Positions 26,749 through 36,989 of a stretch of 58,418 nt of DNA are shown here, piece by piece; the stretch's first letter is position 1; each line of letters opens with the position of its first letter. Under the pieces are notes generated by a model. That model did no database searches and was not told the DNA's origin. It saw nothing but the letters and a program-made list of their open reading frames with translations. The DNA comes from Candidatus Fermentithermobacillaceae bacterium. GTDB lineage: Bacteria > Bacillota > Sulfobacillia > Fermentithermobacillales > Fermentithermobacillaceae. Both the position numbers and the translations under genes were made by a program. The stretch spans positions 1 through 58,418 of the forward strand of contig JAAZEL010000046.1 in NCBI GenBank assembly GCA_012512325.1. Reading direction: 5' to 3'.

Positions 26749-28011
26749 TTATAGGAAAATCCCACGGATCTTCTGAACAGCGATCAAGCGCTTAAGCGCC
26801 ACGATGTACGCTGCCATTCTCATGGGGATCCTCATCTCGTGTGCAACTCGGTATACTTCGTTGAAGGCCTTGACCATGATTCTTTCCAGGTTGGAATTCA
26901 CGGTTTCAAGATCCCAGTAATGGTGCTGCAAGTTCTGGACCCACTCGAAGTACGAGCAAGTGACTCCGCCTGCGTTGGCGAGAATGTCAGGGCATGCTAT
27001 GATGCCTCTCTCTTCGAGCACCTTATCGCCGGCAAAGGTTGTCGGCCCGTTGGCGCCTTCCGCGACAACCTTAGCTTGAACTTCTCTTGCGACTTCTTCC
27101 GTGATCTGGTTCTCCAGAGCAGCCAGCACCAGGAAGTCACACTTGCACGTAAGAATCCCATGGTTGTCTGTTGCCTTGATTCCGTCTTGCTTGTACCCTT
27201 CAATGAGGCGCCGCGGATGCTTCTCCACGTGCTCCAACAGAGCAGGTATGTCTATACCGTCTTCGCAATAGAGCCCGCCTGATACGTCACTTACGGCTAT
27301 TATCTTGGCGCCTGCGTCATACAGGTACTTGGCTGCATTGCTGCCTACGTTGCCGAACCCCTGGACTGCAACGGTAGACTGGGCAAGATCCATGTTGAGT
27401 TTTTTCGCAAGTTCCCTGGTGACAAAGAACACTCCCAATCCTGTAGCCTCTTTGCGGCCTAGAGATCCGCCTGCTTCCACCGGTTTGCTGGTCACGACGC
27501 CTGGGGAATACACGCCTGCGAGGGTGCTGTAAGTGTCCATAATCCAACCCATCATCTGCTGGGTAGTGTTAACGTCAGTAGCCGGAATGTCTTTTTCAGG
27601 TCCGATGAAGTCTGCTATCTTGGCTGTATAACCCCTGGTAATCCTTTCAATCTCGCCCTGGGACAAGCCGGTGGGATCTACCGTCACCCCACCCTTAGCC
27701 CCTCCATAGGGAATGTCAACTACGGCACACTTGAAGGTCATCCAAGCTGCCAAAGCCCTTACTTCATCCATGTCTACGTCAGGATGAAAGCGGATCCCGC
27801 CTTTGGCAGGGCCTCTGATGGTGCTGTGCTGGACGCGATAGCCGGTAAACACACGGATGCTCCCGTCATCCATCTTGACAGGAAAGTTGACTGTGAGTTC
27901 CCGTTCAGGATAGCGCAAGGTTATGTAGTCCTGCTTATCCAACCCCGCGATCTCCGCGGCCGCGTCTAGCTGTTCGAGCATGTTCTCGAATGGATTGGTT
28001 TTCTGAGCCAT
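26749..28011 (-). CDS. gdhA: Glu/Leu/Phe/Val dehydrogenase (glutamate dehydrogenase)
   Basis: GGIRFHPDVDMDEVRALAAWMTFKCAVVDIPYGGAKGGV, VQGFGNVGSNAAKYLYDAGAKIIAVSD. Confidence 0.95.
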   Translation of the reverse strand: MAQKTNPFENMLEQLDAAAEIAGLDKQDYITLRYPERELTVNFPVKMDDGSIRVFTGYRVQHSTIRGPAKGGIRFHPDVDMDEVRALAAWMTFKCAVVDIPYGGAKGGVTVDPTGLSQGEIERITRGYTAKIADFIGPEKDIPATDVNTTQQMMGWIMDTYSTLAGVYSPGVVTSKPVEAGGSLGRKEATGLGVFFVTRELAKKLNMDLAQSTVAVQGFGNVGSNAAKYLYDAGAKIIAVSDVSGGLYCEDGIDIPALLEHVEKHPRRLIEGYKQDGIKATDNHGILTCKCDFLVLAALENQITEEVAREVQAKVVAEGANGPTTFAGDKVLEERGIIACPDILANAGGVTCSYFEWVQNLQHHYWDLETVNSNLERIMVKAFNEVYRVAHEMRIPMRMAAYIVALKRLIAVQKIRGIFL

Positions 28012-28363
28012 GTGACCACCCTTCTCGCTTATTCAGTAATCCCCATTCCCACAACCGGGAGCCTTGATGGTAAGGTACACTTGTTACGAGCATCACAAAT
28101 ACCTTACCAACATGCACTATATAGTTTCAGAATCAAGAAATCAACCTATATTTTCGACGATAAGGATCAAGACCCGTCAAGTTACATCACCGGACACGGC
28201 CCAAACGCCAACAACCGGTCCAACGAGGACGGGAACCGAACCCGGCGGCCGCTAAGAGAGACACACCTGAGGGGACAATATTGGCTCAGCCAATTGGGTA
28301 TTGCACGCCTGCTTGCATAGGTCCCGCGCTTTCTCGGCATCCTTAACACGAGGTGATATTGAC

Positions 28364-28936
28364 ATGACCCATCAGTTAACTCAAAAGGAACGGTCGCTTT
28401 TGCAGGATCAACTGGCCCATGAAGAAATCTGCATTAAGAAGTACAGGGGATATGCAAACCTCACCCAGTCCCGGGAGCTGCGCAACCTGTTCAACGAACT
28501 TGCTCAGGAAGAGCAAAACCACTACGACACCATCAACAGGTACCTGGGCGGCCAGGGCGGCGGTCAGCAAGGGCAGCAGCAACTGAACTGGCAACAACAG
28601 GGCCGGCAACAAATGCAACAAGAGCCGCTACAGACCAGAGGTTCAGGGTTTGAGCCCGGCCAGTTCGACAGGCAGACCCATTCATGGGCTGAGGAATCCC
28701 ACCAACAGACTCAACAAGGACAGGGGCAACAGGCAGGCGCCCCTGACGACGCAGCCATGTGTCAAGACATGCTCATGACGGAGAAGTTCATTTCCGGCGC
28801 TTACGACACATCGGTATTTGAATCAGCCAACCCCCAGTTAAGGAAAGACCTGCAGAAGATCCAGGATGACGAGCAAAAACACGGTGAGAAGATCTTCAAC
28901 TACATGCAGAAACACGGTTACTACAACCCGCAATAG
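28364..28936 (+). CDS. Spore coat protein CotF-like with Gln-rich linker
   Basis: ATG at 28364 after AGGTGATATT; LLQDQLAHEEICIKKYRGYANLTQSRELRNLFNELAQEEQNHYD, Q-rich centre, then AMCQDMLMTEKFISGAYDTSVFESANPQLRKDLQKIQDDEQKHGEKIFNYMQKHGYY. Confidence 0.85.
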   Translation: MTHQLTQKERSLLQDQLAHEEICIKKYRGYANLTQSRELRNLFNELAQEEQNHYDTINRYLGGQGGGQQGQQQLNWQQQGRQQMQQEPLQTRGSGFEPGQFDRQTHSWAEESHQQTQQGQGQQAGAPDDAAMCQDMLMTEKFISGAYDTSVFESANPQLRKDLQKIQDDEQKHGEKIFNYMQKHGYYNPQ

Positions 28937-28957
28937 GTTGATTTAGTCACTCGAGAA

Positions 28958-28996
28958 GCTGCACCGGGGAAACACGGCAACCTTCCCCGGTGCAGC
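28958..28996 (+). terminator. 14-bp perfect stem hairpin after the cotF-like gene
   Basis: GCTGCACCGGGGAA (28958-28971) / TTCCCCGGTGCAGC (28983-28996). Confidence 0.65.
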
Positions 28997-29073
28997 CTGC
29001 AAGCCTCTCAATGAGTAGCAACTTCTCCCCATTTACATAATATGAACTAGGTTAACGGAGAGGAGGCTCAATC

Positions 29074-29166
29074 ATGGGAGGCAGACACGGTGATTTCTTC
29101 TTTGACGAATCCTTGGCGTTCATCATCTTCCTGATTCTCATCCTGCTCATCCTGGGATTAGACTGA
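29074..29166 (+). CDS. 30-aa hydrophobic small protein (YjcZ-like small spore membrane peptide candidate)
   Basis: ATG after GGAGAGGAGG: MGGRHGDFFFDESLAFIIFLILILLILGLD-stop; below the ORF-track length cutoff; followed by a strong hairpin. Confidence 0.6.
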   Translation: MGGRHGDFFFDESLAFIIFLILILLILGLD

Positions 29167-29181
29167 CAGATGAACGACAGA

Positions 29182-29206
29182 TGGCCGCACATCCCCTGTG
29201 CGGCCA
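29182..29206. terminator. 10-bp hairpin TGGCCGCACA/TGTGCGGCCA
   Basis: Perfect stem with TCCCC loop between the small ORF and the convergent glutaredoxin gene. Confidence 0.6.
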
Positions 29207-29244
29207 GCATCCTTCCCAAGCCGGTAATATCGTTCGGGGCCCGA

Positions 29245-29487
29245 TTAGAGCCCGAGGAGCTCATCGATCCTTGCTTTGTCGAAGCCCACCACAACGTTGC
29301 CGCCGATACTAAGCACAGGAACTCCCCATTGGCGTGAAATCTCGAACATCTCACGTGCGGCTTGGACGTCCACTGAAACGTCTTTCTCGGTAAACTCAAT
29401 TCGGGCGTTTTTCAGGTAGTCTTTGGCTCTCACACACCAAGGACACGTAGGGGTGGAATATACAATGACATCATGTTCGGCAGCCAT
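29245..29487 (-). CDS. Glutaredoxin family protein
   Basis: VIVYSTPTCPWCVRAKDYLKNARIEFTEKDVS (CPWC), GVPVLSIGGNVVVGFD; ATG at 29487 after GGAGGTG. Confidence 0.9.
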   Translation of the reverse strand: MAAEHDVIVYSTPTCPWCVRAKDYLKNARIEFTEKDVSVDVQAAREMFEISRQWGVPVLSIGGNVVVGFDKARIDELLGL

Positions 29488-29742
29488 GTCAGCACCTCCG
29501 TATTGTTGGGTCATCAAGTTCATTACGATTCCTTGGATATATGTTCTCCGACTTGGAGGGGAATTTCAACGTTTGCTGCCAATTTACACAATCGAGCATA
29601 GGTGCGGAACGCAAGTCCTGGCTTTCCAGGTGCTATACCGTCGCGGTCCAGGGCATACTAGAAACACCATGGAGGCCTGCACATGCTGTCAGGCTTCCAA
29701 TGCGGCCACTGCCGCGGCAACAGCCGGCGACAGTCCTGCGAG

Positions 29743-29949
29743 GTGAAGGTTTTGCACAAGACGTCCCTTTCCACAAGAGGTCAAGTGGTCATCCCGGTCC
29801 GGATACGGAACAAACTAGGTCTGAGGCCGGGCACGAAGTTTACCGTGTACGACCTTGATGGCAAGATAGTGCTGATACCTGAACTTGACGACCCTGTAGG
29901 GCACGGACTGGGTTTCTTCAACAGGAAAAACGCCGCCCAAGGGGAGTAG
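29743..29949 (+). CDS. AbrB/SpoVT/MazE-type DNA-binding protein (antitoxin-like)
   Basis: LSTRGQVVIPVRIRNKLGLRPGTKFTVYDLDGKIVLIPE; start within ORF 29683-29949 uncertain. Confidence 0.82.
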   Translation: MKVLHKTSLSTRGQVVIPVRIRNKLGLRPGTKFTVYDLDGKIVLIPELDDPVGHGLGFFNRKNAAQGE

Positions 29950-29953
29950 CCTT

Positions 29954-30418
29954 ATGGCACCGAAGGATCAGGACAGGGCATCCCTATGCAGTGACTCGCC
30001 TTGCATCATCGACGCCCCGGCGTTAATCGCATATCTTCAAGGAACTTCCAAGGGAGAGGTAGTGCAGAGGCTCATGGAACATGCTCATACCTGTGGGGCG
30101 AAGATGAAGACCACCGCCCTGGACATGATTGCGGTATTCCTCAAAGGCATGACCGAACACGGAGATTCCTTCCCCGAACTGCTTGCTCTGTTAGACCAAC
30201 TTCCCGTCCGGATGGAGCCCATCACAGAGGAAGCCGCTCTAGAGGCAGCCAGAATCATGGCCGAATACCGGGGCCTTGGGGTCGGGGCAGGGCTATGCAT
30301 CTATCTGGCAAGGACAGAAGGAGGCACCCTTATCACTGGGGATGCGGCTGTGTACCATAGCAGCCTTCTGCCGAAGGATAGGATGGTGTATGCAGGCAAT
30401 GATGACCCGCAGGTGTAG
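29954..30418 (+). CDS. PIN-domain (VapC-like) protein, apparently degenerate active site
   Basis: CIIDAPALIAYLQGTSKGEVVQRLM ... GGTLITGDAAVYHSSLLP; 4 nt after the AbrB-like gene. Confidence 0.7.
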   Translation: MAPKDQDRASLCSDSPCIIDAPALIAYLQGTSKGEVVQRLMEHAHTCGAKMKTTALDMIAVFLKGMTEHGDSFPELLALLDQLPVRMEPITEEAALEAARIMAEYRGLGVGAGLCIYLARTEGGTLITGDAAVYHSSLLPKDRMVYAGNDDPQV

Positions 30419-30536
30419 GCGGAATGCCCCCCCAGCCGTCCCATCAGCCACAAGCGCGAAGGACAACCAGGTTGGATTGTAGAATGTGTGGAACAGCTGA
30501 CCACAGGATGGGAACCATGGGATAGGAGGAGATAGC

Positions 30537-31025
30537 ATGGGCGTGAAGTTCGAGGTGGTAAACATCGAAAAGCCCGAAAACTTGAACATGATACTTGGCC
30601 AGTCCCATTTCATCAAATCAGTGGAAGATCTCTACGAGGCCATGGCCAACGCCGGAGGCGGTATCAAGTTCGGAATCGCATTTCTTGAAGCAAGCGGGCC
30701 CCGCCTGGTGCGTTTTGCCGGCAACGATGAAACCTTGGTTGAGCTTGCGAAGAACAATGCCTTGGCTCTTGGAACAGGCCATGCTTTCATTGTTTTCATG
30801 GAAAACGGATTCCCCATAAACGTGCTGAACAACATCAAGATGGTGCCTGAAGTAGTTAACATCTTCTGCGCCTCTGCCAACCCGGTCCAGGTGATTGTGG
30901 CCGAAACCGAACAAGGGCGCGGGATCATGGGGGTCATAGACGGAGGCACGCCTCAGGGCGTGGAAGGGCCTGATGACATCCAGGCACGCAAATCATTCCT
31001 GAGGCAGATAGGTTATAAGCTCTAA
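30537..31025 (+). CDS. Adenosine-specific kinase-like protein
   Basis: MGVKFEVVNIEKPENLNMILGQSHFIKSVEDLYEAM ... GIAFLEASGPRLVRFAGND ... QVIVAETEQGRGIMGVIDGGTP. Confidence 0.85.
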   Translation: MGVKFEVVNIEKPENLNMILGQSHFIKSVEDLYEAMANAGGGIKFGIAFLEASGPRLVRFAGNDETLVELAKNNALALGTGHAFIVFMENGFPINVLNNIKMVPEVVNIFCASANPVQVIVAETEQGRGIMGVIDGGTPQGVEGPDDIQARKSFLRQIGYKL

Positions 31026-31123
31026 GCCATCTTGCCCACCGGACTTGTTGGAGTAGTCGAGGCAGCCCGTCCGTGTCCGGGGACCATGGGGCGCAGGCCA
31101 GATGCTCCGGACCGACAATAGGC

Positions 31124-31155
31124 CGGGCCGCTGCCTGAATCCTGGCAGCGGCCCG
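31124..31155. terminator. 12-bp hairpin CGGGCCGCTGCC/GGCAGCGGCCCG between convergent genes
   Basis: Perfect stem, 8-nt loop, followed by AAAAC. Confidence 0.65.
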
Positions 31156-31184
31156 AAAACTGCCTTGCCCAAGCCCGGCAAATC

Positions 31185-32036
31185 TTAGTACTTGAAGAAC
31201 CCCTGACCGGCCTTCCGCCCAAGGTGGCCCTTGTCTATCATCTCTTTGAGCAACGGGCACGGCTTGTACTTGTCATCGCCGAAATCTTTATGCAAGGTAT
31301 CCATGATAGCATATAGCACATCTATCCCGATCAGGTCCGCAAGCGACAGGGGCCCCATGGGATGATTGGCTCCCAGCTTCATGGCGGTGTCGATGTCCTC
31401 AGCCGATGCCACACCTTCCATCAGGAGGTACGCTGCTTCATTGAGCATGGGGCACAACAGGCGGTTCACCACAAATCCGGGCGACTCATTCACGGTCGCC
31501 GGAGTCTTGCCCAGTTTAACGCACAATTCTCTGGCCGCATCCATGGTGGCGTCAGAGGTCTTGTCACCTTTTATGAGTTCCACAAGTTTCATGACAGGTA
31601 CCGGGTTAAAGAAGTGTATCCCCATGAACCTGGCCGGGTTTTCAACCGATTCTGACATGGCAGTGATGCTCAGGGAAGAGGTATTCGAGCCTATGAGCAC
31701 ATCGGTGCCAACTGCCTGGGAAATCTTGGTCAGGACATCCTTCTTAACTTCCATGTCCTCGTAAACCGCTTCGATGACCGCCCCGGCATCCTTGAGGTCA
31801 TCGTAGTTGTCGGAATAGGTAAGCCTGGACAGCATTTCGTCTTTGGCCTCAGGGGTTATCCTTCCCCTCTGCACGCCCCTGTCAAGGCTTTTCTCAATGC
31901 CCTGGTATCCTTTGGACGCCAACTCCATTGTGGCATCCAGCAAGACAACGTTAAACCCCGCAGCGAGACACGTTTCTGCGATCCCTCTGCCCATTGTTCC
32001 GGCGCCTACTACTCCAATCTTTCCCGTCATGCACAA
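31185..32036 (-). CDS. hbd: 3-hydroxybutyryl-CoA dehydrogenase
   Basis: IGVVGAGTMGRGIAETCLAAG, MGIHFFNPVPVMKLVELI, PATVNESPGFVVNRLLCPMLNEA. Confidence 0.95.
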   Translation of the reverse strand: MCMTGKIGVVGAGTMGRGIAETCLAAGFNVVLLDATMELASKGYQGIEKSLDRGVQRGRITPEAKDEMLSRLTYSDNYDDLKDAGAVIEAVYEDMEVKKDVLTKISQAVGTDVLIGSNTSSLSITAMSESVENPARFMGIHFFNPVPVMKLVELIKGDKTSDATMDAARELCVKLGKTPATVNESPGFVVNRLLCPMLNEAAYLLMEGVASAEDIDTAMKLGANHPMGPLSLADLIGIDVLYAIMDTLHKDFGDDKYKPCPLLKEMIDKGHLGRKAGQGFFKY

Positions 32037-32205
32037 ACCTCCTTTCTAAAGAATACCTTCTACAACCAGCAGTATATTCCTGCCGAAGCGAACCCGCGGC
32101 AAGACCCGGAGCCTGGATTCAGTCGGTTGGGGCCATGCCAAGGGGGAGCCGAACTGAGTCCCATTGAGACCGGAGGAGGACCCTGGGGGCTGGAGGTTCC
32201 GGCGC

Positions 32206-33270
32206 TTAGCCCCTCCGTCCGCTTGCGACAACCTGAAAGAATTTGAGCAATACCCTGAGAATCCCTGCCAGGGGCACTGCGAGAAATATCCCCCAGAAAC
32301 CGAAAAACTCACTCCCTGCGAAGATGGCAAATATCACCCACAGGGGATGGAGCCCTATCCGCTCACCTGTCACCCGTGGAACGAGGACGCTGGAATCAAA
32401 CCATTGTATGAAACCTACCAGGGCAAGGGCCCAGAGCCCGGTAACAGGCGACTTGAGGAATGCAACCACAAGGATGGGCATGCTGCCTATGGCCGGCCCG
32501 AAATACGGGATAAACTCCCCAAGCCCGCTTATCACTCCTAGAACTGCACCGTACTTGAGTTGGAGCAGAGTAGACATGATCCACACCGTGACGGTCACAA
32601 ACAGAGCAACCAGTGATTGTCCCCTGATGAAACCCGCAAACACCCTGTCTATGTCCCTCACCAGGTCCATGTAGTAGAGGGGGTGGTGAGACATCGTTAT
32701 TAGGATCTCACGCCTCCACTTGTTTATGTCCCTGAGGATGTAATATGCGATTACCGGTGCAAGCACAAGGTAAGGCACAAAGCCCGCTGAAGACACAATC
32801 CCTTGCACCAGAGCTTCGCCGGCGCCGGCAAGCCGGGTTTCCAGCCGGAAAAGAGCCTTGGTCACCCCTTGTACAAAGTCTTCGGGCAGGTTATACTCCC
32901 TGCCCAGTTCATAAGCCCTTGCAGCAACATCCCTTATAGACTCAACGTACTTAGGGATTTCAGCCGAGATTTCCCTTAGATCCCCGAAAAAGCGCGGGAC
33001 AAAATACAAGCCCAACACAAGGGCGGCGGTAAAGATTGTGAGGTACACCAGGCTGATGGCGGCGGATCGGGACATGCCCCTGCGGTTAAGCAAGTCCACG
33101 GGCGGCTCAAGGATGTAACTTAAAAAAGCTGCAATGATGAACGGGATAAGCACCTTGCGCAACAGCGCAAGCAAGACTGCAAGTACAATGATTATTCCCA
33201 GGTAGACTACTGCTCGCAGATAGACTGCTCGTTGGCGCCTAGACGTGCCCGCCTGTGAACCTTCCTGCAA
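32206..33270 (-). CDS. AI-2E family transporter / permease
   Basis: PFIIAAFLSYILEPPVDLLNRRGMSRSAAISLVYL, GVISGLGEFIPYFGPAIGSMPILVVAFLKSP. Confidence 0.9.
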   Translation of the reverse strand: MQEGSQAGTSRRQRAVYLRAVVYLGIIIVLAVLLALLRKVLIPFIIAAFLSYILEPPVDLLNRRGMSRSAAISLVYLTIFTAALVLGLYFVPRFFGDLREISAEIPKYVESIRDVAARAYELGREYNLPEDFVQGVTKALFRLETRLAGAGEALVQGIVSSAGFVPYLVLAPVIAYYILRDINKWRREILITMSHHPLYYMDLVRDIDRVFAGFIRGQSLVALFVTVTVWIMSTLLQLKYGAVLGVISGLGEFIPYFGPAIGSMPILVVAFLKSPVTGLWALALVGFIQWFDSSVLVPRVTGERIGLHPLWVIFAIFAGSEFFGFWGIFLAVPLAGILRVLLKFFQVVASGRRG

Positions 33271-33442
33271 TACGTCCGATGCTTCCCTGCGCCCTCCTCC
33301 ATGCTCTCCTTGCCCTCCGCTCCATAGCCAGCTTAGCCCGTTCCGAAGGGGTCATTGGCTCTTTTGTCATCATCATGAAGCCCAAGACTACTCCTGCTAT
33401 GGCGCCCAGTGCCAACCCATCCCAAAACGTCCTCTGTTTCAT
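33239..33442 (-). CDS. Small YtxH-like membrane protein
   Basis: MKQRTFWDGLALGAIAGVVLGFMMM, then a basic tail; ATG at 33442 after AAGGAG. Confidence 0.5.
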   Translation of the reverse strand: MKQRTFWDGLALGAIAGVVLGFMMMTKEPMTPSERAKLAMERRARRAWRRAQGSIGRIAGRFTGGHV

Positions 33443-33525
33443 GCCCAGATGCAACTCCTTTTTCCCGGTGAGTACTCCCAGGGCAAATGCCCATTTCATT
33501 GCCCTGATGCACAGTTTCCTGAAGA

Positions 33526-33765
33526 TCATGAAGAGCGCTCAGCTTCACGCCGTAGGCCCGTTCCCCGACCGGATTGGCTTGCCGGGGGTGAACCGGGCAG
33601 TACCCCGCCGTCGAGGCCTTCAGGGATTGCAATGCCGTTTGGTTCCAGCCGGTACATTCTGACACCCTGGTCGGTGGACTCAAATTCGATACTGCAATCC
33701 CAGCAGTAGTATTGTCCCTGCCCGATTCTCCCTGTAGACCTACTCTTGCACTTGGGGCAGTTCAT
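33526..33765 (-). CDS. Small zinc-ribbon protein
   Basis: MNCPKCKSRSTGRIGQGQYYCWDCSIEF (CxxC...CxxC). Confidence 0.6.
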   Translation of the reverse strand: MNCPKCKSRSTGRIGQGQYYCWDCSIEFESTDQGVRMYRLEPNGIAIPEGLDGGVLPGSPPASQSGRGTGLRREAERSS

Positions 33766-33972
33766 GCACACGCCTCCCGACCGGTGAAATTTATCCCGTC
33801 AGAAGCATTGTTCCCTTGCAAGCTCACGATTATCCATGAACAAACGAGCACACCCCTGCAAATGCTTGAGCCTCTCATGTGCCGGAAGAGCCATGCCGTT
33901 GAAGCATCACCCAGGCGATTTCATACACTTGCAGGACTCGATCAGGAGGGGCTGCGGAGGAAACTTGCAGCA

Positions 33973-35412
33973 TCAAGACTCTTTTTTGCGCCTGACGCGT
34001 CCGGGGTTTACGTCGTTTTCCCCCGGTTTGTAGTATTTGGCGCCCTTTAGTTGTTCAGGAAGGTATTGCTGCTCAACGTAATGGCCCGGATAATCATGGG
34101 GATAAAGGTAACCGTCGCCGCGGCCCAGGTGCTTTGCTCCGGAATACCCCGCGCCCCTGAGGTGCACCGGCACAGGATAGGCAGGCTTCTCCTTCACATC
34201 CTGAAGGGCCCTGTCTATGGCAAGGTAAGCCGAATTGGATTTGGGCGCCAGGGCAACGTACACAGTCGCCTGAGCCAAGGGTATCCTCGCCTCGGGCATC
34301 CCAAGGTGTTCCGCGGCCCTGAAAGCCGCCTCCGCCAACACAAGCGCCATAGGGTCGGCCATCCCTACGTCTTCAGCGGCGCATATCACGAGCCGCCTGG
34401 CAATATATCTGGGGTCCTCCCCCGCGTGGATCATACGGGCCAGCCAGTAAAGGGCCGCGTCAGGGTCGCTTCCCCTCATGCTCTTGATATAGGCGGATAT
34501 TATATCGTAATGCCAATCCCCTGCCTTGTCGTACAAGCCCACCGGGCTCCGGGTAAGCTCGGCAAGTTTGTCCAGGGTCAAGGCCCTTTTGCCCTCAAGC
34601 TTGTCTCCGGCATAATACAGGGCTTCCAACACGTTCAGGGCTGTGCGGGCATCCCCTTTTGAATGCGCAACTATGCGGTCCAGCGCTCCATCCTCTATTA
34701 TCAGCCGGGATGCGACCAATGCAGTTGCTTCCGCCTTCTTTGTTCCGCCCAGGTTTTCACCTGCCAAGAGCCCTCTTTCAGGGTCACTTATGGCCCTGTC
34801 CAGCAAAGCCCGGATATGCTCCGGGGTGAGATGTTCAAAGCGGAATATCCTCATCCGGGACAGGAGGGCTGAGTTAACCGAGAAATAAGGGTTTTCGGTG
34901 GTAGCGCCGATGAGTATCAAGGTACCCCTCTCCACGTGAGGCAACAGCACATCTTGCTGGGCTTTTGAAAAGCGGTGGATCTCATCTAAGAACAAGATCG
35001 TCCTCTTGCCGGCTTTCCTGGCTTGACGTGCAAAATCCACGATCTTGCGGACATCCTGCACCCCTGAAGATACAGCCGACAGTTCCCTGAAGTAAGACCG
35101 GGTCTTCGAAGCAATCAGCCGCGCCAGGGCAGTCTTGCCTGTGCCGGGAGGCCCCCAAAATATCATCGATATCAGCCTATCCTCTTCAACCATGCGCCTA
35201 AGGGGCTTCCCGGGCCCCATTAGCTCCTCCTGGCCCAGGTACTCATCGAAATCCGACGGGGTCATCCTGAGCGCCAAGGGTGCGCCCGGGGGTACATAAG
35301 CTATCCCATCAGTGCCGGCCCGGGCGGCATGCCCAGGCCGGCCGTGCTCCTGCCCGGCCGTGCCCGGCTCCAGCTCATCAAGTTGATCGCCCCATAACCC
35401 TTTTTGGCTCAT
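33973..35412 (-). CDS. rarA: Replication-associated recombination protein A (RarA/MgsA AAA+ ATPase)
   Basis: [66 protein letters not shown]. Confidence 0.96.
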   Translation of the reverse strand: MSQKGLWGDQLDELEPGTAGQEHGRPGHAARAGTDGIAYVPPGAPLALRMTPSDFDEYLGQEELMGPGKPLRRMVEEDRLISMIFWGPPGTGKTALARLIASKTRSYFRELSAVSSGVQDVRKIVDFARQARKAGKRTILFLDEIHRFSKAQQDVLLPHVERGTLILIGATTENPYFSVNSALLSRMRIFRFEHLTPEHIRALLDRAISDPERGLLAGENLGGTKKAEATALVASRLIIEDGALDRIVAHSKGDARTALNVLEALYYAGDKLEGKRALTLDKLAELTRSPVGLYDKAGDWHYDIISAYIKSMRGSDPDAALYWLARMIHAGEDPRYIARRLVICAAEDVGMADPMALVLAEAAFRAAEHLGMPEARIPLAQATVYVALAPKSNSAYLAIDRALQDVKEKPAYPVPVHLRGAGYSGAKHLGRGDGYLYPHDYPGHYVEQQYLPEQLKGAKYYKPGENDVNPGRVRRKKES

Positions 35413-36446
35413 GCACTCAACGCTTCCTTTACCCGCCTTATCGCCTCGTCTATGTCATCAAAACCCACATCGTTGTGGGTAACCATCCTTACTTTGTACT
35501 TTGTGGACGGATTGAACAGCACCCCGCGGCGCTCCATCAGGGCAGCAAACCCCGATGCATCCATTCCGGCGCCCTTGGTCCCCACCAAGACCATGTTGGT
35601 CTGGACGGTGCTCATGTCAATGTCCAGCCCCGGGACGGATGCAAGGCCTTGGGCCAGTCGCTTGGCTTTCTCATGGTCTTCTGCAAGGCGCTTGGTCATC
35701 TTCTCCAGGGCAACTATGCCCGCGGCTGCCAGGATACCCGCCTGACGCATCCCACCCCCAAGGACCTTCCTGGCCCTACGGGCCCTTTCGATGAAATCCT
35801 TGGGCCCTGCGACCAGAGAACCCACAGGGGCGCACAACCCCTTGGACAGGCAGAATTGAACCGAATCTGCAAACTTGGTGATCTGCTTCACGTCAACTCC
35901 CAGGGCGGCGGCAGCGTTGAAAACCCTGGCACCGTCAAGGTGCACCGCAATCCCTTGGGCTTTGGCCAGTTCATAAATGGCCCTCATGTTTTCAAGGGGC
36001 AGCACGCACCCGCCGGACCTGTTATGGGTGTTTTCCATGCATATCAACGCCGTCCGGGGACAATGGATGTCATCTTCCCTGATGGCTGCTTTCACATCCT
36101 CCGGATCCATGGCGCCGCGGGTGCCCGGAACAGTCCTTATCTGGACCCCCGACAGCACCGCGGGACCGCCCGCTTCGTACATGAAAATATGGGCATTGGA
36201 TTCCACGATAATCTCATCGCCTCGGTTGGCCCGCGCCATGATGGATACCTGGTTGCCCATGGTGCCCGTGGGCACAAACACGGCCGCGTCTTTGCCAACC
36301 ATCTCGGCGCCCAGGGCTTCCAGCCGGTTTATCGTCGGATCTTCTCCGTAGACGTCATCGCCCACCTCCGCCCTGGCCATCGCCTCGCGCATTTCAGGAG
36401 TAGGCTGCGTCACGGTGTCAGAACGCAAGTCTATGGTTTTCTTCAA
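35409..36446 (-). CDS. ltaE: Low-specificity L-threonine aldolase
   Basis: [63 protein letters not shown]. Confidence 0.95.
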   Translation of the reverse strand: MKKTIDLRSDTVTQPTPEMREAMARAEVGDDVYGEDPTINRLEALGAEMVGKDAAVFVPTGTMGNQVSIMARANRGDEIIVESNAHIFMYEAGGPAVLSGVQIRTVPGTRGAMDPEDVKAAIREDDIHCPRTALICMENTHNRSGGCVLPLENMRAIYELAKAQGIAVHLDGARVFNAAAALGVDVKQITKFADSVQFCLSKGLCAPVGSLVAGPKDFIERARRARKVLGGGMRQAGILAAAGIVALEKMTKRLAEDHEKAKRLAQGLASVPGLDIDMSTVQTNMVLVGTKGAGMDASGFAALMERRGVLFNPSTKYKVRMVTHNDVGFDDIDEAIRRVKEALSA

Positions 36447-36552
36447 TTGGGCCCCTCCGTTCGGTCTTGTACAAGAGTTCCTTGATTCCCTCTTCTTAAC
36501 TGTGTACCTACTTCAACTCCGGCTTTATCCAGCCCGGGTAAGGTATGTGGTG

Positions 36553-36948
36553 CTAATCAGCAATCCCTGCCCTCTGTGCAACCCTATGCACCCATTTAAC
36601 AAATTCGTCTTCAGTGCGACCGGTGAACCTCTCAATGGGGTTGGCCCCGCTGAAACCGATTACCGTCGGCAAAGTCATGATCCCGAACTTCTGGGCTAAT
36701 TCCCCCTCTTCATCCACGTTTACTTGCAGGAAGTTTATCTGCCCCCGGTACCTGCTTTCAAGGTCAGGCAGCACCCTGCTGATGACCCCTGCCAGCTGCT
36801 TGCACGGCATGCACCAAGGCGCCCAAAACCTCACCACAGACGCCCTGTAACTTGTGATCTCCTTGTCAAACGTCTTGGTGGTTACGCCCTTCATCTGAAC
36901 TTCCTTCTTCTCTGTTTGGTCCATACAGCCTTCCTCCCGGTCATTCAC
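36553..36948 (-). CDS. Thioredoxin family protein (CMPC active site)
   Basis: VVRFWAPWCMPCKQLAGVI, INFLQVNVDEEGELAQKFGIMTLPTVIGF. Confidence 0.92.
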   Translation of the reverse strand: MNDREEGCMDQTEKKEVQMKGVTTKTFDKEITSYRASVVRFWAPWCMPCKQLAGVISRVLPDLESRYRGQINFLQVNVDEEGELAQKFGIMTLPTVIGFSGANPIERFTGRTEDEFVKWVHRVAQRAGIAD

Positions 36949-36989
36949 TTAATCTGAACACCACAGACCCGAAAACCAGAGATTCGGGC

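Noticed and set aside
35280-36485. 401-aa plus-strand ORF opposite rarA/ltaE
   Set aside because: Mirror of the GC-biased codons of clear minus-strand genes; His/Pro/Gly-rich with no family features.
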